DNA from: JAVJRN01 sp040218415
GTDB lineage: Bacteria > Bacteroidota > Bacteroidia > Cytophagales > Cyclobacteriaceae
Length of the DNA: 64,000 nt
Assembly: GCA_040218415.1 (NCBI GenBank)
Contig: JAVJRN010000080.1
Location: 186,001-250,000, forward strand
Reading direction: 5' to 3'
Notes under the pieces: model-generated
Databases searched by the model: none
The model's input: only the letters and a program-made list of their open reading frames with translations
Told to the model about the DNA's origin: nothing
Position numbers and translations under genes: made by a program
Shown here: piece by piece, positions 49,270 through 58,298 of the stretch
How positions within the stretch are numbered: position 1 is the stretch's first letter
Layout: the number at the start of each line of letters is the position of its first letter

Positions 49270-49403
49270 TGTCCTTCTATTAATTTTTTCAGTCAACCTT
49301 TAGACGGTCAACAACCGTAATGGTTTCCAACAACTGTTAAAAAGACCCTAGATTTATATTCTTATGAAAAAAACGGGGTGAATATTCCGTTTATTGAATT
49401 AAT

Positions 49404-50381
49404 TCAGCTTTTAGAAGACACTAAGTGATTGACAATCATCTCCGCATGTACCCGAGAGTTTTCGATGAACCACGCGTTGGTTTTAAGGCCGCCACAGATT
49501 ACGCCAGCCAGGTATACACCTTCGATATTAGTTTCCATCGTTTGATCATCGTAAACTGGTGTTTTGAAGTCGTCCTCTCCAATTTCGATTCCAATGCTTC
49601 GCAAAAAAGTGAAGTCCGGTTGATAGCCCGTCATGGCAAGCACAAAATCGTTTTCCAAAGTCAAGGCGCCTTCTTCGGGTGTTATGATATCAATCTCATG
49701 CTGGCGCACTTCTGTTATTGAGCTATTGAAATAAGCTTTGATGCTTCCTTCTTTTATTCGGTTGATCAGGTCTGGTCTTACCCAGTATTTCACTTTTTCG
49801 GATATTTCTGGCTCACGCACCACCATGACCACTTCTTTGGCACCTTTTCTATAACACTCCAAGGCAACATCTACTGCGGAATTGGCGGCTCCCACTACTG
49901 CAATTTTCATCGCATAGTATGGATGTGGATCCCTATAATAATGCTCAACTTTAGGCAGGTTTTCTCCTGGTATGTTGAGCTTAAAAGGTAAATCATAAAA
50001 ACCTGTAGCAATGATGATTTTTTTGGCTTGATAGCTTCTTTTGTTGGTTTTTACGTTAAATATTTGATGCTCTTTATCGACCGAAAGTACTTCTTCGTAT
50101 AAGTTAACATTGAGTTTCCAGGCGGAAGTGACTCTGCGATAATACTCTAATGCTTCGGGCCTGGTTGGTTTGGGGTTGTTGGATATGAAGGGCACATCAC
50201 CGATCTCTAACTTATCCGAGGTAGAGAAAAAAGTCATATTCATCGGGTAATTGTAGATCGAGTTGACCAGGCAACCTCTGTCGATAATCATATGAGAATA
50301 ACCTGCTTTGGTCGCTTCTATTCCGCAAGTAAGGCCAATGGGGCCAGCTCCGATAATGAGTATATCAATGTTAGTCGTCAT
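49404..50381 (-). CDS. ypdA: YpdA/Bdr-like FAD oxidoreductase (putative bacillithiol disulfide reductase)
   Basis: 325 residues. FAD Rossmann site IDILIIGAGPIGLTCGIEAT, YpdA signature NSIYNYPMNMTFFSTSDKLE and IGDVPFISNNPKPTRPEALE, NADPH site IAVVGAANSAVDVALECYRK, and VLAMTGYQPDFTFLRSIGI near the end. Last gene of rimO-bshC-fthC-ypdA, overlapping fthC by 11 nt; the link with bshC supports the bacillithiol role. In Firmicutes YpdA the active Cys lies in GGGPCG; here that residue is Ile (GAGPIG), with Cys only five residues further. The chemistry may therefore differ from the studied enzymes. Confidence 0.85.
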   Translation of the reverse strand: MTTNIDILIIGAGPIGLTCGIEATKAGYSHMIIDRGCLVNSIYNYPMNMTFFSTSDKLEIGDVPFISNNPKPTRPEALEYYRRVTSAWKLNVNLYEEVLSVDKEHQIFNVKTNKRSYQAKKIIIATGFYDLPFKLNIPGENLPKVEHYYRDPHPYYAMKIAVVGAANSAVDVALECYRKGAKEVVMVVREPEISEKVKYWVRPDLINRIKEGSIKAYFNSSITEVRQHEIDIITPEEGALTLENDFVLAMTGYQPDFTFLRSIGIEIGEDDFKTPVYDDQTMETNIEGVYLAGVICGGLKTNAWFIENSRVHAEMIVNHLVSSKS

Positions 50382-50949
50382 GACATTGGATAATTTGAGT
50401 AGGCGTTATACAAAAGTCTAAATTTACATCATGCGCTTCCTTAAATGGGAAAAGATCAAAGCAAGAGGTGAGGCTCAACCCAACCTTTAACACATCCTGA
50501 TCGGTGGAAGCGAGGAGTTCGTCATAAAAGCCCTTTCCATAGCCAATTCTATTTCCTTTCTTATCACTGGCTACTAATGGGATGAAAATCATTTCGGCTT
50601 CCATGATATCAGCAGCCTCACAGTTTTTTGGTTCAGGGATATCAAAAGTGCCTTGTACATAAAATGTATTTTTCTCGATCCAATAGTGCTTCATTATTCT
50701 GCTTTTAAACTCAGTAACAGAAGTCATGATGTCGTATTCCCGCTTGAGCAGTTCATGAATAAGCAACCATGTATCGGGCTCGTTGTTTTTAGAAATCGGC
50801 AGAAAACAATGAACCTTCATCGTATCATAGACTTGCATGAATTCCAGTACATTTTTGATCAGCTTCTTATTTGCATCTTTCAGGAAGTCATCGGAGAGCA
50901 AGCGCCGATTGGTCAAAATAAGGCTTCTTAGTGTTTTTTTGGTATCCAT
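50371..50949 (-). CDS. 5-formyltetrahydrofolate cyclo-ligase
   Basis: 192 residues of the MTHFS/YgfA family. Motifs: the N-terminal KKTLRSLILTNRRLLSDDFL, the substrate loop HCFLPISKNNEPDTWLLIHE, and the ATP/phosphate-binding IFIPLVASDKKGNRIGYGKGFYDELL signature. It converts 5-formyl-THF to 5,10-methenyl-THF. The start overlaps the bshC stop by one base and its own 3' end overlaps ypdA by 11 nt, so it is within an operon for bacillithiol and tRNA/ribosome modification; the metabolic link is loose. Confidence 0.92.
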   Translation of the reverse strand: MDTKKTLRSLILTNRRLLSDDFLKDANKKLIKNVLEFMQVYDTMKVHCFLPISKNNEPDTWLLIHELLKREYDIMTSVTEFKSRIMKHYWIEKNTFYVQGTFDIPEPKNCEAADIMEAEMIFIPLVASDKKGNRIGYGKGFYDELLASTDQDVLKVGLSLTSCFDLFPFKEAHDVNLDFCITPTQIIQCHDD

Positions 50950-52511
50950 TACTCCTCAGTGAGGATGTTGAATTTAAAGCTAAATGCATCAAAGTGACGC
51001 ACGGTCTCCTCAATAAAGTCAGGGTTGTTGAGATAAAAATTGAGGAAATTGTCGTGGCGCTCTTGCAATGATCCGTTCGGAAAAAGCTTCTCCTTTAGGG
51101 TGTCTATCTGATTCATGGCTGTCTCATTGTTTTGCTCTTCGGCCTTTTTCATTCGCCTGCTGATGTTATCGAGCAGTTTGAATGTCTTGGCTCCTTCCGC
51201 TCCAATAAAACCTGTAAGTGAGCCATCTATGGTGGCTGCCTTTCTTTTCAACTCTTCGAAAAGCTGCTCCAACGTTTCTTTTTCCGCGGAAAGCTCAAAA
51301 TCATTTTCCGAGTTTTTTGCCAAAAATTCTTCTTTCAGCACATGAGCGGCTTTGAAGATATCGGCTGCTTTTAGCGACAGCTTTTCCACCTTTTTGGCAT
51401 TGGCTTTATTAATGACCATGGCAAAAGTCCTCGGAAGCAAAGCTGGAAAAAAAGTATTTGACTCGGCAAAAACTGATTTCAATTGTAGCCAATAAGCGAT
51501 CTCGGCTGGTCCGCCACTATAGGCAAGATTAGGTAAAATAGTTTCCTGATAAAGCGGTCGCAAAATAACATTTGGACTGAATCGGTGAGGCTTGCGCTCT
51601 ACCAAGTCGAGTATTTCTTTTTCCGAAAAAACTAAATCTGTATTCAACACCTTGAACTGATCGCCTTCCATGACTATTCTTTCACGAGTATTTTTTTCTA
51701 GGTAAAAAAGGTTAATCTCCCGTGAAAAGGCTTGGTTTTTATAACCTGCGGCATCCAGTCCTTGAGAGTCTTTTTGTACCAATTGATTGGACTTCTGATG
51801 TAATAATTCGGCCTTGATAATATCAGAAAACTCTGCCTTTAAAGCTTGTTGATCAGCATTTATAACAACCAAACCATAATCTCCAAAAAGCTGATTGACG
51901 TAATATCGAACCGCTCCTGCGAGTGATTCATAATTGAGATAGGCTTTTTCAAAAAGTGTGACGGTTTCAGGCAATTCCTTGATGATAGTATCCAATGAGT
52001 GCGGCAACAACCGGCCTGTTGGGCCAGTCTGCTCTGTTTCCCATTGGTACTTTTTGCCGAAAAGATTGAAGTTGGATATTTCTGCTACGTCATGATCTTC
52101 TGATGCCATCCAATAGACAGGCACAAAGTTGTAATCAGGATAATGCGCCTTGAGCTGCTTACAAGCGTTGATCACGGTCACAATCTTGTAAATAAAATAA
52201 AGTGGACCAGTAAAAATATTGAGCTGATGTCCCGTGGTTACGGTAAAAGTGTTTGAATCACCTAGGGCATGAAGATTTGATTCTACAATTGCCGTTGTTT
52301 CCAGTCCGCCGTATTGCTCCAGCAGTGATTTTACCAATACATGTCTCTTTTCCGATGGAAAATTTTTTCGCTGATCGATCAGCTTCTGAAAATTTTCTAT
52401 TGAGGGGAATACATTATAAAAAGGAGCTAAGGCTTCTTTTTTATTCAAATAGTCAAGAAAAATAGGTGAAAAACTTCCCGTTTCTTCGAAATCAACTTGT
52501 GATAAGATCAT
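50949..52511 (-). CDS. bshC: Bacillithiol biosynthesis cysteine-adding enzyme BshC
   Basis: 520 residues, the last step in bacillithiol synthesis (addition of Cys to GlcN-malate). BshC blocks: FTVTTGHQLNIFTGPLYFIY, NFVPVYWMASEDHDVAEISN, RLLPHSLDTIIKELPE, FSPNVILRPLYQETILPNLA, YSGGPAEIAYWLQLKSVFAE and a C-terminal coiled coil (about 390-470). Length is typical. It overlaps rimO upstream by 4 nt and fthC downstream by 1 nt. Together with ypdA it implies that this organism makes bacillithiol; bshA and bshB are not in the window. Confidence 0.95.
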   Translation of the reverse strand: MILSQVDFEETGSFSPIFLDYLNKKEALAPFYNVFPSIENFQKLIDQRKNFPSEKRHVLVKSLLEQYGGLETTAIVESNLHALGDSNTFTVTTGHQLNIFTGPLYFIYKIVTVINACKQLKAHYPDYNFVPVYWMASEDHDVAEISNFNLFGKKYQWETEQTGPTGRLLPHSLDTIIKELPETVTLFEKAYLNYESLAGAVRYYVNQLFGDYGLVVINADQQALKAEFSDIIKAELLHQKSNQLVQKDSQGLDAAGYKNQAFSREINLFYLEKNTRERIVMEGDQFKVLNTDLVFSEKEILDLVERKPHRFSPNVILRPLYQETILPNLAYSGGPAEIAYWLQLKSVFAESNTFFPALLPRTFAMVINKANAKKVEKLSLKAADIFKAAHVLKEEFLAKNSENDFELSAEKETLEQLFEELKRKAATIDGSLTGFIGAEGAKTFKLLDNISRRMKKAEEQNNETAMNQIDTLKEKLFPNGSLQERHDNFLNFYLNNPDFIEETVRHFDAFSFKFNILTEE

Positions 52512-53830
52512 GCTTTGTTGGCTACCGGACTACCAACCAAATCGAAGGCGGTCACATTTTCAATTTTTATTTGTGCGAAATCCCCAACTCTCAAGTAATG
52601 CTTTTTAGCGTCGATCAACACTTCATTGTCTACTTCTGGAGAGTCATGTTCAGTACGACCATAGTAATACCCACTCTCCATTCTGTCGATCAATACTTTG
52701 AAGGTTTTGCCCACTTTTTCTTGGTTGATTTCGTCGGAAATTTGTTCCTGCATCTCCATAACGCGCTCAGCCCTTTCAAGTTTAATATCTTCTGGCACAT
52801 TGTCTTCCAGCTTATAGGCGTGGGTATTTTCTTCATGAGAATAAGGAAAAACACCCAGTCGCTCGAATCGTGACTTTTCTACAAAATCAAGCATATCCTC
52901 AAAGTCTTCTTCGGTCTCTCCTGCATGACCAGCGATGAGCGTAGTTCTTAGGGCTATGCCTGGTACTTTTGCTCTAATCTTGTGTATCAATTCTTCCGTT
53001 TTCTCGCGAGTGGTGCCACGCCGCATCAGTTTCAACATCCGGGTAGACCCATGCTGCAACGGAATATCCAAGTAATTGCAAATGTTCGGCTTGGCTGCCA
53101 TCACATCCAATATGTCCTCCGGAAAACCTGTGGGAAAAGCGTAGTGAAGTCGAATCCATTCCAGCCCTTCTACATCAGACAATCGATCGAGCAATTCTGC
53201 TAAATTTCTTTTCTTATAAATATCGAGCCCATAATAAGTAGAATCCTGAGCGATAAGCAGTATTTCCTTCGTGCCATTTCTAACCAAAGACTGAGCCTCT
53301 TTTATCACTTGTTCTATTGGCTTGGACACGTGACCACCTCGCATCAAGGGAATAGCGCAAAAACTACAAGGTCGGTCACAACCTTCGGAAATTTTCAGAT
53401 AGGCATAATGTCGCGAAGTAGTAATAATCCGCTCACCAAGCAATTCTGTTTTATAATCTGCCTTAAACTTTTTCAATAACAAAGGCAACTCCATGGTACC
53501 AAACCAAGCATCTACTTGTGGAATCTCCAGCATTAAATCTTCACGATAACGCTGTGACAAACAGCCAGTAACATATACTTTGTCAACCAATCCTTCATCT
53601 TTAGCATCGGCATATCGCAGGATAGTATCGATCGATTCCTGCTTGGCATTATCAATAAACCCACAAGTATTGATCACGATGATATTGGAATCATCTTCCA
53701 TCGACTCATGCACCGCATTGATATCATTTCCTTTGAGCTGAGTCAACATCACTTCTGAGTCCACGAGGTTTTTTGAGCAACCCAGTGTAACGATGTTTAC
53801 CTTGTCTTTTTTCAGTCCCTTTGTTTTCAT
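52508..53830 (-). CDS. rimO: Ribosomal protein uS12 methylthiotransferase RimO
   Basis: 440 residues, radical SAM enzyme that methylthiolates Asp88 of S12. N-terminal UPF0004 domain with three Fe-S cysteines (VTLGCSKNLVDSEVM, VINTCGFIDNAKQESID, VYVTGCLSQRYREDL), radical SAM CxxxCxxC in ISEGCDRPCSFCAIPLMRGG, LDIPLQHGSTRMLKLMRRG, and a C-terminal TRAM domain (EKVGKTFKVLIDRMESGYYY). First gene of the bacillithiol-linked operon. Missing nothing. Confidence 0.96.
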   Translation of the reverse strand: MKTKGLKKDKVNIVTLGCSKNLVDSEVMLTQLKGNDINAVHESMEDDSNIIVINTCGFIDNAKQESIDTILRYADAKDEGLVDKVYVTGCLSQRYREDLMLEIPQVDAWFGTMELPLLLKKFKADYKTELLGERIITTSRHYAYLKISEGCDRPCSFCAIPLMRGGHVSKPIEQVIKEAQSLVRNGTKEILLIAQDSTYYGLDIYKKRNLAELLDRLSDVEGLEWIRLHYAFPTGFPEDILDVMAAKPNICNYLDIPLQHGSTRMLKLMRRGTTREKTEELIHKIRAKVPGIALRTTLIAGHAGETEEDFEDMLDFVEKSRFERLGVFPYSHEENTHAYKLEDNVPEDIKLERAERVMEMQEQISDEINQEKVGKTFKVLIDRMESGYYYGRTEHDSPEVDNEVLIDAKKHYLRVGDFAQIKIENVTAFDLVGSPVANKA

Positions 53831-53969
53831 CCCTTGTAATTTGGCGCAAAGTTACTACAGATGGTTCTTCTTCCATTCATCAGTAGGTAATAAGCGTTGA
53901 GCCATTTTTGTATTTATGTGAAGACAATACAAATAATGCATGATAATAAGTTCAATCGATTGGGTGTTA

Positions 53970-53977
53970 TACCTTTG
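53970..53977 (+). promoter_or_regulatory. -7 element upstream of the DUF6452 gene
   Basis: TACCTTTG, a full TAnnTTTG match, ends eight bases before the ATG at 53986. The in-frame GTG at 53977 overlaps the box and is thus an unlikely start. Confidence 0.45.
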
Positions 53978-53985
53978 TGCGCTTT

Positions 53986-54429
53986 ATGAAAACAAGAAAT
54001 CTGGTTTTAATCTTATTGATATCCATTTGGGGTTGTAATGAAATAGAACAATGCCAACTGGATCGTAACAGTGAATTTCTTGTTGGTGCTTTTTATAATA
54101 TTAAAGACAGTGTAGCAAGAGACACCTTGATTTTCAACGCTGTGGTGCCCTCTACCCAACCGCTTAACTTTTATGATACGATATTTTTTGGCGCGTTTTT
54201 TCCTTTGAACCCTACAGATACGATGATCTCTTATACCTTTTTCACAGATTCCATGGATTATGAATTGTCTCTGTCTTACGATGTACTCTATTACCTCTTT
54301 TCTCCCGATTGTGATCCAAGTATCCGGTATTTCGACTTAAAAGTGGTCGATACCAATTTTGATTCTGTAGCTGTTGTCGGTGATGTTCTTGACCTTCAAA
54401 TCCCTATCAATCTTGAGGTATATTTTTAG
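53986..54429 (+). CDS. DUF6452-like lipoprotein
   Basis: About 147 residues. Lipoprotein signal (KTRNLVLILLISIWGCNEIE) with lipobox before Cys. The rest is a beta-rich domain: CQLDRNSEFLVGAFYNIKDS, LIFNAVVPSTQPLNFYDTIF, YTFFTDSMDYELSLSYDVLY, and FSPDCDPSIRYFDLKVVDTN with a Cys pair. It fits the DUF6452 pattern, which in Bacteroidota is followed by DUF6048 as here. Function unknown. The 3' end overlaps the next gene. Confidence 0.75.
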   Translation: MKTRNLVLILLISIWGCNEIEQCQLDRNSEFLVGAFYNIKDSVARDTLIFNAVVPSTQPLNFYDTIFFGAFFPLNPTDTMISYTFFTDSMDYELSLSYDVLYYLFSPDCDPSIRYFDLKVVDTNFDSVAVVGDVLDLQIPINLEVYF

Positions 54430-55069
54430 CACGATTTTACTGGTCGCCATGGCGTCAGGTCAGGCACAGAGTCAGGCTCCCGGTTTAAAACCAGCTGCCG
54501 ACTCTACTTCTATTGCCTTTCGGCTCAATGTCGACCTTATTTCTTTGGGAAGAAATGTTTTTGTGCCCGCCCAAAAGTCCGGTTTTGAAGTGCAAACCAG
54601 CCTATTATTTAACCAGTTTCGGCTTCATTTCGAATATGGGGCTCAGCGAATGGAACGTGGCGAGAATTACAACTATACGTATATCAGCAATGGTCAGTTT
54701 CTTAGAATTGGCCCAGCGATCAACCTTTTGAAAAACGCAAAAGATGGCTTAGAAATGACTTTTGGCTTGCGCTATGCACAGTCAACATTTGACAATAGTC
54801 TCAGATATGATACACAGGATGTTTTTGGCTCGGTGATCAGCTTAGAAGAAAATAACCAAAACACGCGCTGGTTAGAGTTGACTACCGGGCTTACTGCGAA
54901 AATTGGTAAGCGAATCACGATGGGTTATACCGTGCGCTACAAAATCCAAAGAAAGCCACTCAACTCCGACCAGTTATTGCCCTATGATATTCCAGGTTTT
55001 GGAAGAAGAGATGATAGCAATGAAGTTGGTTTCAATTATTTTATTGGATGGTTGCTGCCTTTGAAGTAA
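54413..55069 (+). CDS. DUF6048-like outer-membrane beta-barrel protein
   Basis: About 218 residues from a TTG start at 54413, giving a clean signal peptide (RYIFSTILLVAMASGQAQS). An in-frame ATG at 54374 would add 13 residues and overlap the upstream gene by 56 nt, so the start is uncertain. The body is an alternating beta pattern (AFRLNVDLISLGRNVFVPAQ, EVQTSLLFNQFRLHFEYGAQ, LEMTFGLRYAQSTFDNSLRY, KIGKRITMGYTVRYKIQRKP) ending in FNYFIGWLLPLK, as expected for an outer-membrane barrel. Co-translated with the DUF6452 gene. Function unknown. Confidence 0.75.
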   Translation: MRYIFSTILLVAMASGQAQSQAPGLKPAADSTSIAFRLNVDLISLGRNVFVPAQKSGFEVQTSLLFNQFRLHFEYGAQRMERGENYNYTYISNGQFLRIGPAINLLKNAKDGLEMTFGLRYAQSTFDNSLRYDTQDVFGSVISLEENNQNTRWLELTTGLTAKIGKRITMGYTVRYKIQRKPLNSDQLLPYDIPGFGRRDDSNEVGFNYFIGWLLPLK

Positions 55070-55078
55070 ATTCGCTAT

Positions 55079-55777
55079 ATGCGAGCTTATCTTACAGTTT
55101 TATTTTTTGCTCTTTTAATTGGTTGTCGCAACAGCGAAGAGCCTAATCCAGAATTTCAGGTTTGTGATTCATTACCAATAGATTCATTAAATCGAGACAG
55201 TGTTTTCTTGAGTTATGGTCAAGTTAATTTACTAAATGGGGAAAATGAAAGACGCTCCTATACGTATTGTGATCAGTCTTTGGTTGATTCATTTCCAAAT
55301 TATAAATACGCTATTGCTGACGCTTTGATCTACGAAAAACCACTTGATGAGAAGGTTTTTACAAGAATAGAATTGACCAGCTATGAGGTAATAGAGCATT
55401 GTCAAACCATCCCAGACTCCTCAGCCATTGATCTACCTTTGTTCGGCAGTTGGCAAATTAGCTACATTACTTTTGACGGAGACACCTTACTGCCTCCCTG
55501 TGAAATCAACAATCAAAGTCTTTCACTAGATTCTTCTTCTATAGGTGGCGGACAAGGAGGTTGTGAAGCCATTTTTTATGACGATTGGTATGGCACCACA
55601 GACCAGTGCGTCTTTATTCTTCAATTTCCTGAAAATGACGATATTGGTGAGTTCTATAATGCTCAGTATAGGCTTTTTGTTGATGTAGACTCTGTCAACT
55701 TTGAAATAAGAAAAAACTTTTTGTTACTCAATAATTCTAAAAACGGCACTTCGGCTGTTCTTTACAGAAAGGAGTAA
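55079..55777 (+). CDS. Hypothetical lipoprotein
   Basis: 232 residues with lipoprotein signal peptide (MRAYLTVLFFALLIGCRNSE). Body contains several cysteines (FQVCDSLPID, YTYCDQSLVD, EVIEHCQTIP, PPCEINNQ, GGCEAIFYDD, TDQCVFILQF) and ends with FLLLNNSKNGTSAVLYRKE. A region FGSWQISYITFDGDTLLPPC suggests a lipocalin-like/META-type heat-shock fold of the kind seen in many Bacteroidota lipoproteins. I do not recognise the family. Nine bases after the DUF6048 gene; probably same operon. Confidence 0.7.
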   Translation: MRAYLTVLFFALLIGCRNSEEPNPEFQVCDSLPIDSLNRDSVFLSYGQVNLLNGENERRSYTYCDQSLVDSFPNYKYAIADALIYEKPLDEKVFTRIELTSYEVIEHCQTIPDSSAIDLPLFGSWQISYITFDGDTLLPPCEINNQSLSLDSSSIGGGQGGCEAIFYDDWYGTTDQCVFILQFPENDDIGEFYNAQYRLFVDVDSVNFEIRKNFLLLNNSKNGTSAVLYRKE

Positions 55778-55779
55778 TC

Positions 55780-56070
55780 CTACAAAAACCTTACATCATC
55801 CACTACACCAGAACCAAGCTCTTCTGTGATCAGCTTAAGAACACTCTCTTTAGAAGTAGTCATCTGCTGTTTCAAAGGCGCTGAAGACAAGTAGACAAAC
55901 ATCATTTTGTTCTTTATAAAAATCTTGGTGGTTCTCGAAGCGATCGTCTTACCCATTATTTTTTCCCAATAGGTAATCAACTGCTTTTCCTTGAACTTTT
56001 GTTCCAAATTCTCTGACTTCAAAAATTTTTGAAATGCTGAAGCAAATGAATGTGTATTGTCTTTGGTCAT
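55780..56070 (-). CDS. DUF721 domain protein
   Basis: 96 residues: FASAFQKFLKSENLEQKFKE, QLITYWEKIMGKTIASRTTK, IFIKNKMMFVYLSSAPLKQQ, MTTSKESVLKLITEELGSGV, VDDVRFL. This is the DUF721 (DciA-like) core, a domain whose proteobacterial/actinobacterial relatives load the replicative helicase. It overlaps recF by 4 nt, so both are likely DNA-replication genes. Whether this short protein acts as DciA is inferred. Confidence 0.9.
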   Translation of the reverse strand: MTKDNTHSFASAFQKFLKSENLEQKFKEKQLITYWEKIMGKTIASRTTKIFIKNKMMFVYLSSAPLKQQMTTSKESVLKLITEELGSGVVDDVRFL

Positions 56071-57179
56071 AAATTTTTTACTGAGCCGTTTTCAATTTCA
56101 AAAAAATGAACATTACTCGTTACTTTGAATAACTCCTCAGATCTATCGCGCCTTGCATCGGTAACAAATACCTGAGAAAAACGATCTGGGTCATTAATGA
56201 GGTTGATAATCTGTGCGATCCGTTCATCATCTAATTTATCAAACAAATCGTCAAGCAGCAGCAGGGGATCATTTTCTTTTATAGATTTTAAAAAATCGTA
56301 TTCTGAAAGTTTTAATGCAATGATAAATGATTTCTGCTGTCCTTGGGAGCCAAACTTTTTTACGGGCTTATCATTGAGTCGAAAAACAAAATCATCTTTG
56401 TGACAACCTACATTCGTGCGCTGTGTTACGATATCTTTCTCCAGAGAAGCGGTAAATATTTGGGTGAAATTCTCTTTGTTACAATCACTTTTATAGCCAA
56501 TACTTACCTTTTCAGCACCGGAAAAAATAGCCGTATAGTTTCGCTGAAAATACGGTGTAAAAGCCGCTAAAAACTGCGCTCTCTCTTGTGCAATTTCTTT
56601 GTTGAGTGGCAAAAGCTGCTCGTCATAAGTTTCCAATAGTTTCCTATTAAGATTTAACCGCCCATCATTTTGTTTTAAAAAGGCATTGCGCTGTTTGAGT
56701 AAGGCACTGTAGTGAATAATCAAACCTAGATAATGCCTATTCGATTGTGAAATCATGGCGTCAAATGTTTTGCGGCGGATTTCACTCCCTTCCTTTATGA
56801 TTTCGTTATCATCTGGAGTGGTCAGTACGCAAGGAATTTTACCAATATGATCACTCAGCCTTTGAACCTCCGCTCCATTTACTTTGATTATTTTCTTTTT
56901 CCCTGCCTCAAAGTAGCAATTCACTCGAAGATTTTTTTCGGCTTCTATTCTGCTATTGATGGCAAAATATTTTTCACCATCGAAAATATTCTGGCTATCA
57001 ATTGTATTGATGGCGCTTCGGGTCATGCATAAATAATGAATAGCGTCAAGTAAGTTGGTTTTCCCCATGCCATTTTTCCCAACAATACAGTTGATTCCCG
57101 GTTGAAAATCAAGTACTACTTTTGGATAATTTTTAAAGAAAAAAAGTTCTAAATGACGAAGGATCATTATTTTGATCAA
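56067..57179 (-). CDS. recF: DNA replication and repair protein RecF
   Basis: 370 residues, SMC-like ATPase that helps RecOR load RecA at gaps. Walker A GKNGMGKTNLLDAIHYLCMT, the middle lever region with coiled-coil arms, signature FGSQGQQKSFIIALKLSEYD and Walker B DPLLLLDDLFDKLDDERIAQ. Length is normal. First gene of recF-DUF721, divergent from pdhA by 71 nt. Confidence 0.95.
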   Translation of the reverse strand: MIKIMILRHLELFFFKNYPKVVLDFQPGINCIVGKNGMGKTNLLDAIHYLCMTRSAINTIDSQNIFDGEKYFAINSRIEAEKNLRVNCYFEAGKKKIIKVNGAEVQRLSDHIGKIPCVLTTPDDNEIIKEGSEIRRKTFDAMISQSNRHYLGLIIHYSALLKQRNAFLKQNDGRLNLNRKLLETYDEQLLPLNKEIAQERAQFLAAFTPYFQRNYTAIFSGAEKVSIGYKSDCNKENFTQIFTASLEKDIVTQRTNVGCHKDDFVFRLNDKPVKKFGSQGQQKSFIIALKLSEYDFLKSIKENDPLLLLDDLFDKLDDERIAQIINLINDPDRFSQVFVTDARRDRSEELFKVTSNVHFFEIENGSVKNL

Positions 57180-57250
57180 ATTGACTTAATTTCGCTAGTC
57201 TTAGCGAAGAGCAAACACAAAACTAACGAAGGCACAAAGCAATTCTTAAA

Positions 57251-58258
57251 ATGGCTAAAACAAAATCAAAAAAGACTTTCAGTAAAGAGCAGTACATGAC
57301 TTGGTATGAGTCCATGTTATTGATGAGAAGATTTGAAGAAAAGTCTGGTCAGTTATACGGCCAGCAGAAAATTCGAGGATTCTGTCATTTATATATCGGA
57401 CAAGAAGCCTGTGTTGCTGGTGCTGTTTCTGCTTTAAAAGAAGGAGATAAATATATTACAGCATACAGAGACCATGCGCATCCTATCGGGTTAGGTTCTG
57501 ATATCAATGCGATCATGGCAGAGCTTTTTGGGAAAGTCACAGGAATTTCCAAGGGTAAAGGTGGCTCAATGCACATGTTTGATGTCGAGAGAGGATTTTT
57601 TGGCGGGCATGGAATTGTTGGCGCCCAAGTGCCACTTGGTGCTGGTATTGGATTTGCTGAAATGTACAATGGCACGGACAATCTATGTGTTTGTTACATG
57701 GGTGATGGTGCGGTAAGACAAGGTGCTTTTCACGAGGCGTTGAACTTGGCCATGACCATGAAGATTCCCGTCATATTCGCTATAGAAAATAATGGATATG
57801 CCATGGGTACTTCAGTGCAGAGAACCTCAAATGTGACAGAGCTGTATCAATTAGGTGAGGCTTATGATATGCCATCTTCGCCAGTAGATGCCATGTCAGT
57901 AGAAGCAGTACACAATGCCTTTGAAGAAGCAGCCGAAAGAGCAAGAAAAGGAGATGGACCTACCTTACTCGAATTGAGAACATATAGATACAAAGGGCAT
58001 TCAATGTCTGATCCTGCTAAGTACAGAACGAAAGAAGAAGTGGCGGAATATAAGGGTCGAGATCCTATAGAGCAAGTGAAGGCTGTCATCTTATCGAAAG
58101 AATATGCCACAGAAGAAGACTTGAAAGAACTAGATAAAAAGATAAAAGAGGATGTAATGAAATCAGTGGAATTCGCTGAAAACTCTGAATATCCACCAGC
58201 TTCAGATGCTTATACAGACGTATATGCGCAAGAAGATTATCCGTTTGTGATAGATTAA
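57251..58258 (+). CDS. pdhA: Pyruvate dehydrogenase E1 component, alpha subunit
   Basis: 335 residues, TPP-dependent alpha chain of heterotetrameric E1. Blocks: SMLLMRRFEEKSGQLYGQQK, GFCHLYIGQEACVAGAVSAL, TAYRDHAHPIGLGSDINAIM, KGKGGSMHMFDVERGFFGGH, GIVGAQVPLGAGIGFAEMYN, the TPP motif GDGAVRQGAFHEALNLAMTM ending ENNGYAMGT, and the phosphorylation-loop region YRYKGHSMSDPAKYR. No E1 beta or E2 gene follows; they must be elsewhere. The next gene has its own promoter. Confidence 0.94.
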   Translation: MAKTKSKKTFSKEQYMTWYESMLLMRRFEEKSGQLYGQQKIRGFCHLYIGQEACVAGAVSALKEGDKYITAYRDHAHPIGLGSDINAIMAELFGKVTGISKGKGGSMHMFDVERGFFGGHGIVGAQVPLGAGIGFAEMYNGTDNLCVCYMGDGAVRQGAFHEALNLAMTMKIPVIFAIENNGYAMGTSVQRTSNVTELYQLGEAYDMPSSPVDAMSVEAVHNAFEEAAERARKGDGPTLLELRTYRYKGHSMSDPAKYRTKEEVAEYKGRDPIEQVKAVILSKEYATEEDLKELDKKIKEDVMKSVEFAENSEYPPASDAYTDVYAQEDYPFVID

Positions 58259-58276
58259 ACAAAACTACTATCTTTG
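58244..58276 (+). promoter_or_regulatory. Predicted promoter of the TPR protein gene
   Basis: TTTG (58244-58247) and TATCTTTG (58269-58276) are separated by 21 bases; both boxes match the Bacteroidota consensus. It overlaps the end of pdhA and lies 22 bases before the ATG at 58299. Confidence 0.6.
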
Positions 58277-58298
58277 CGGTCTTAAATTTTAAACCGAA

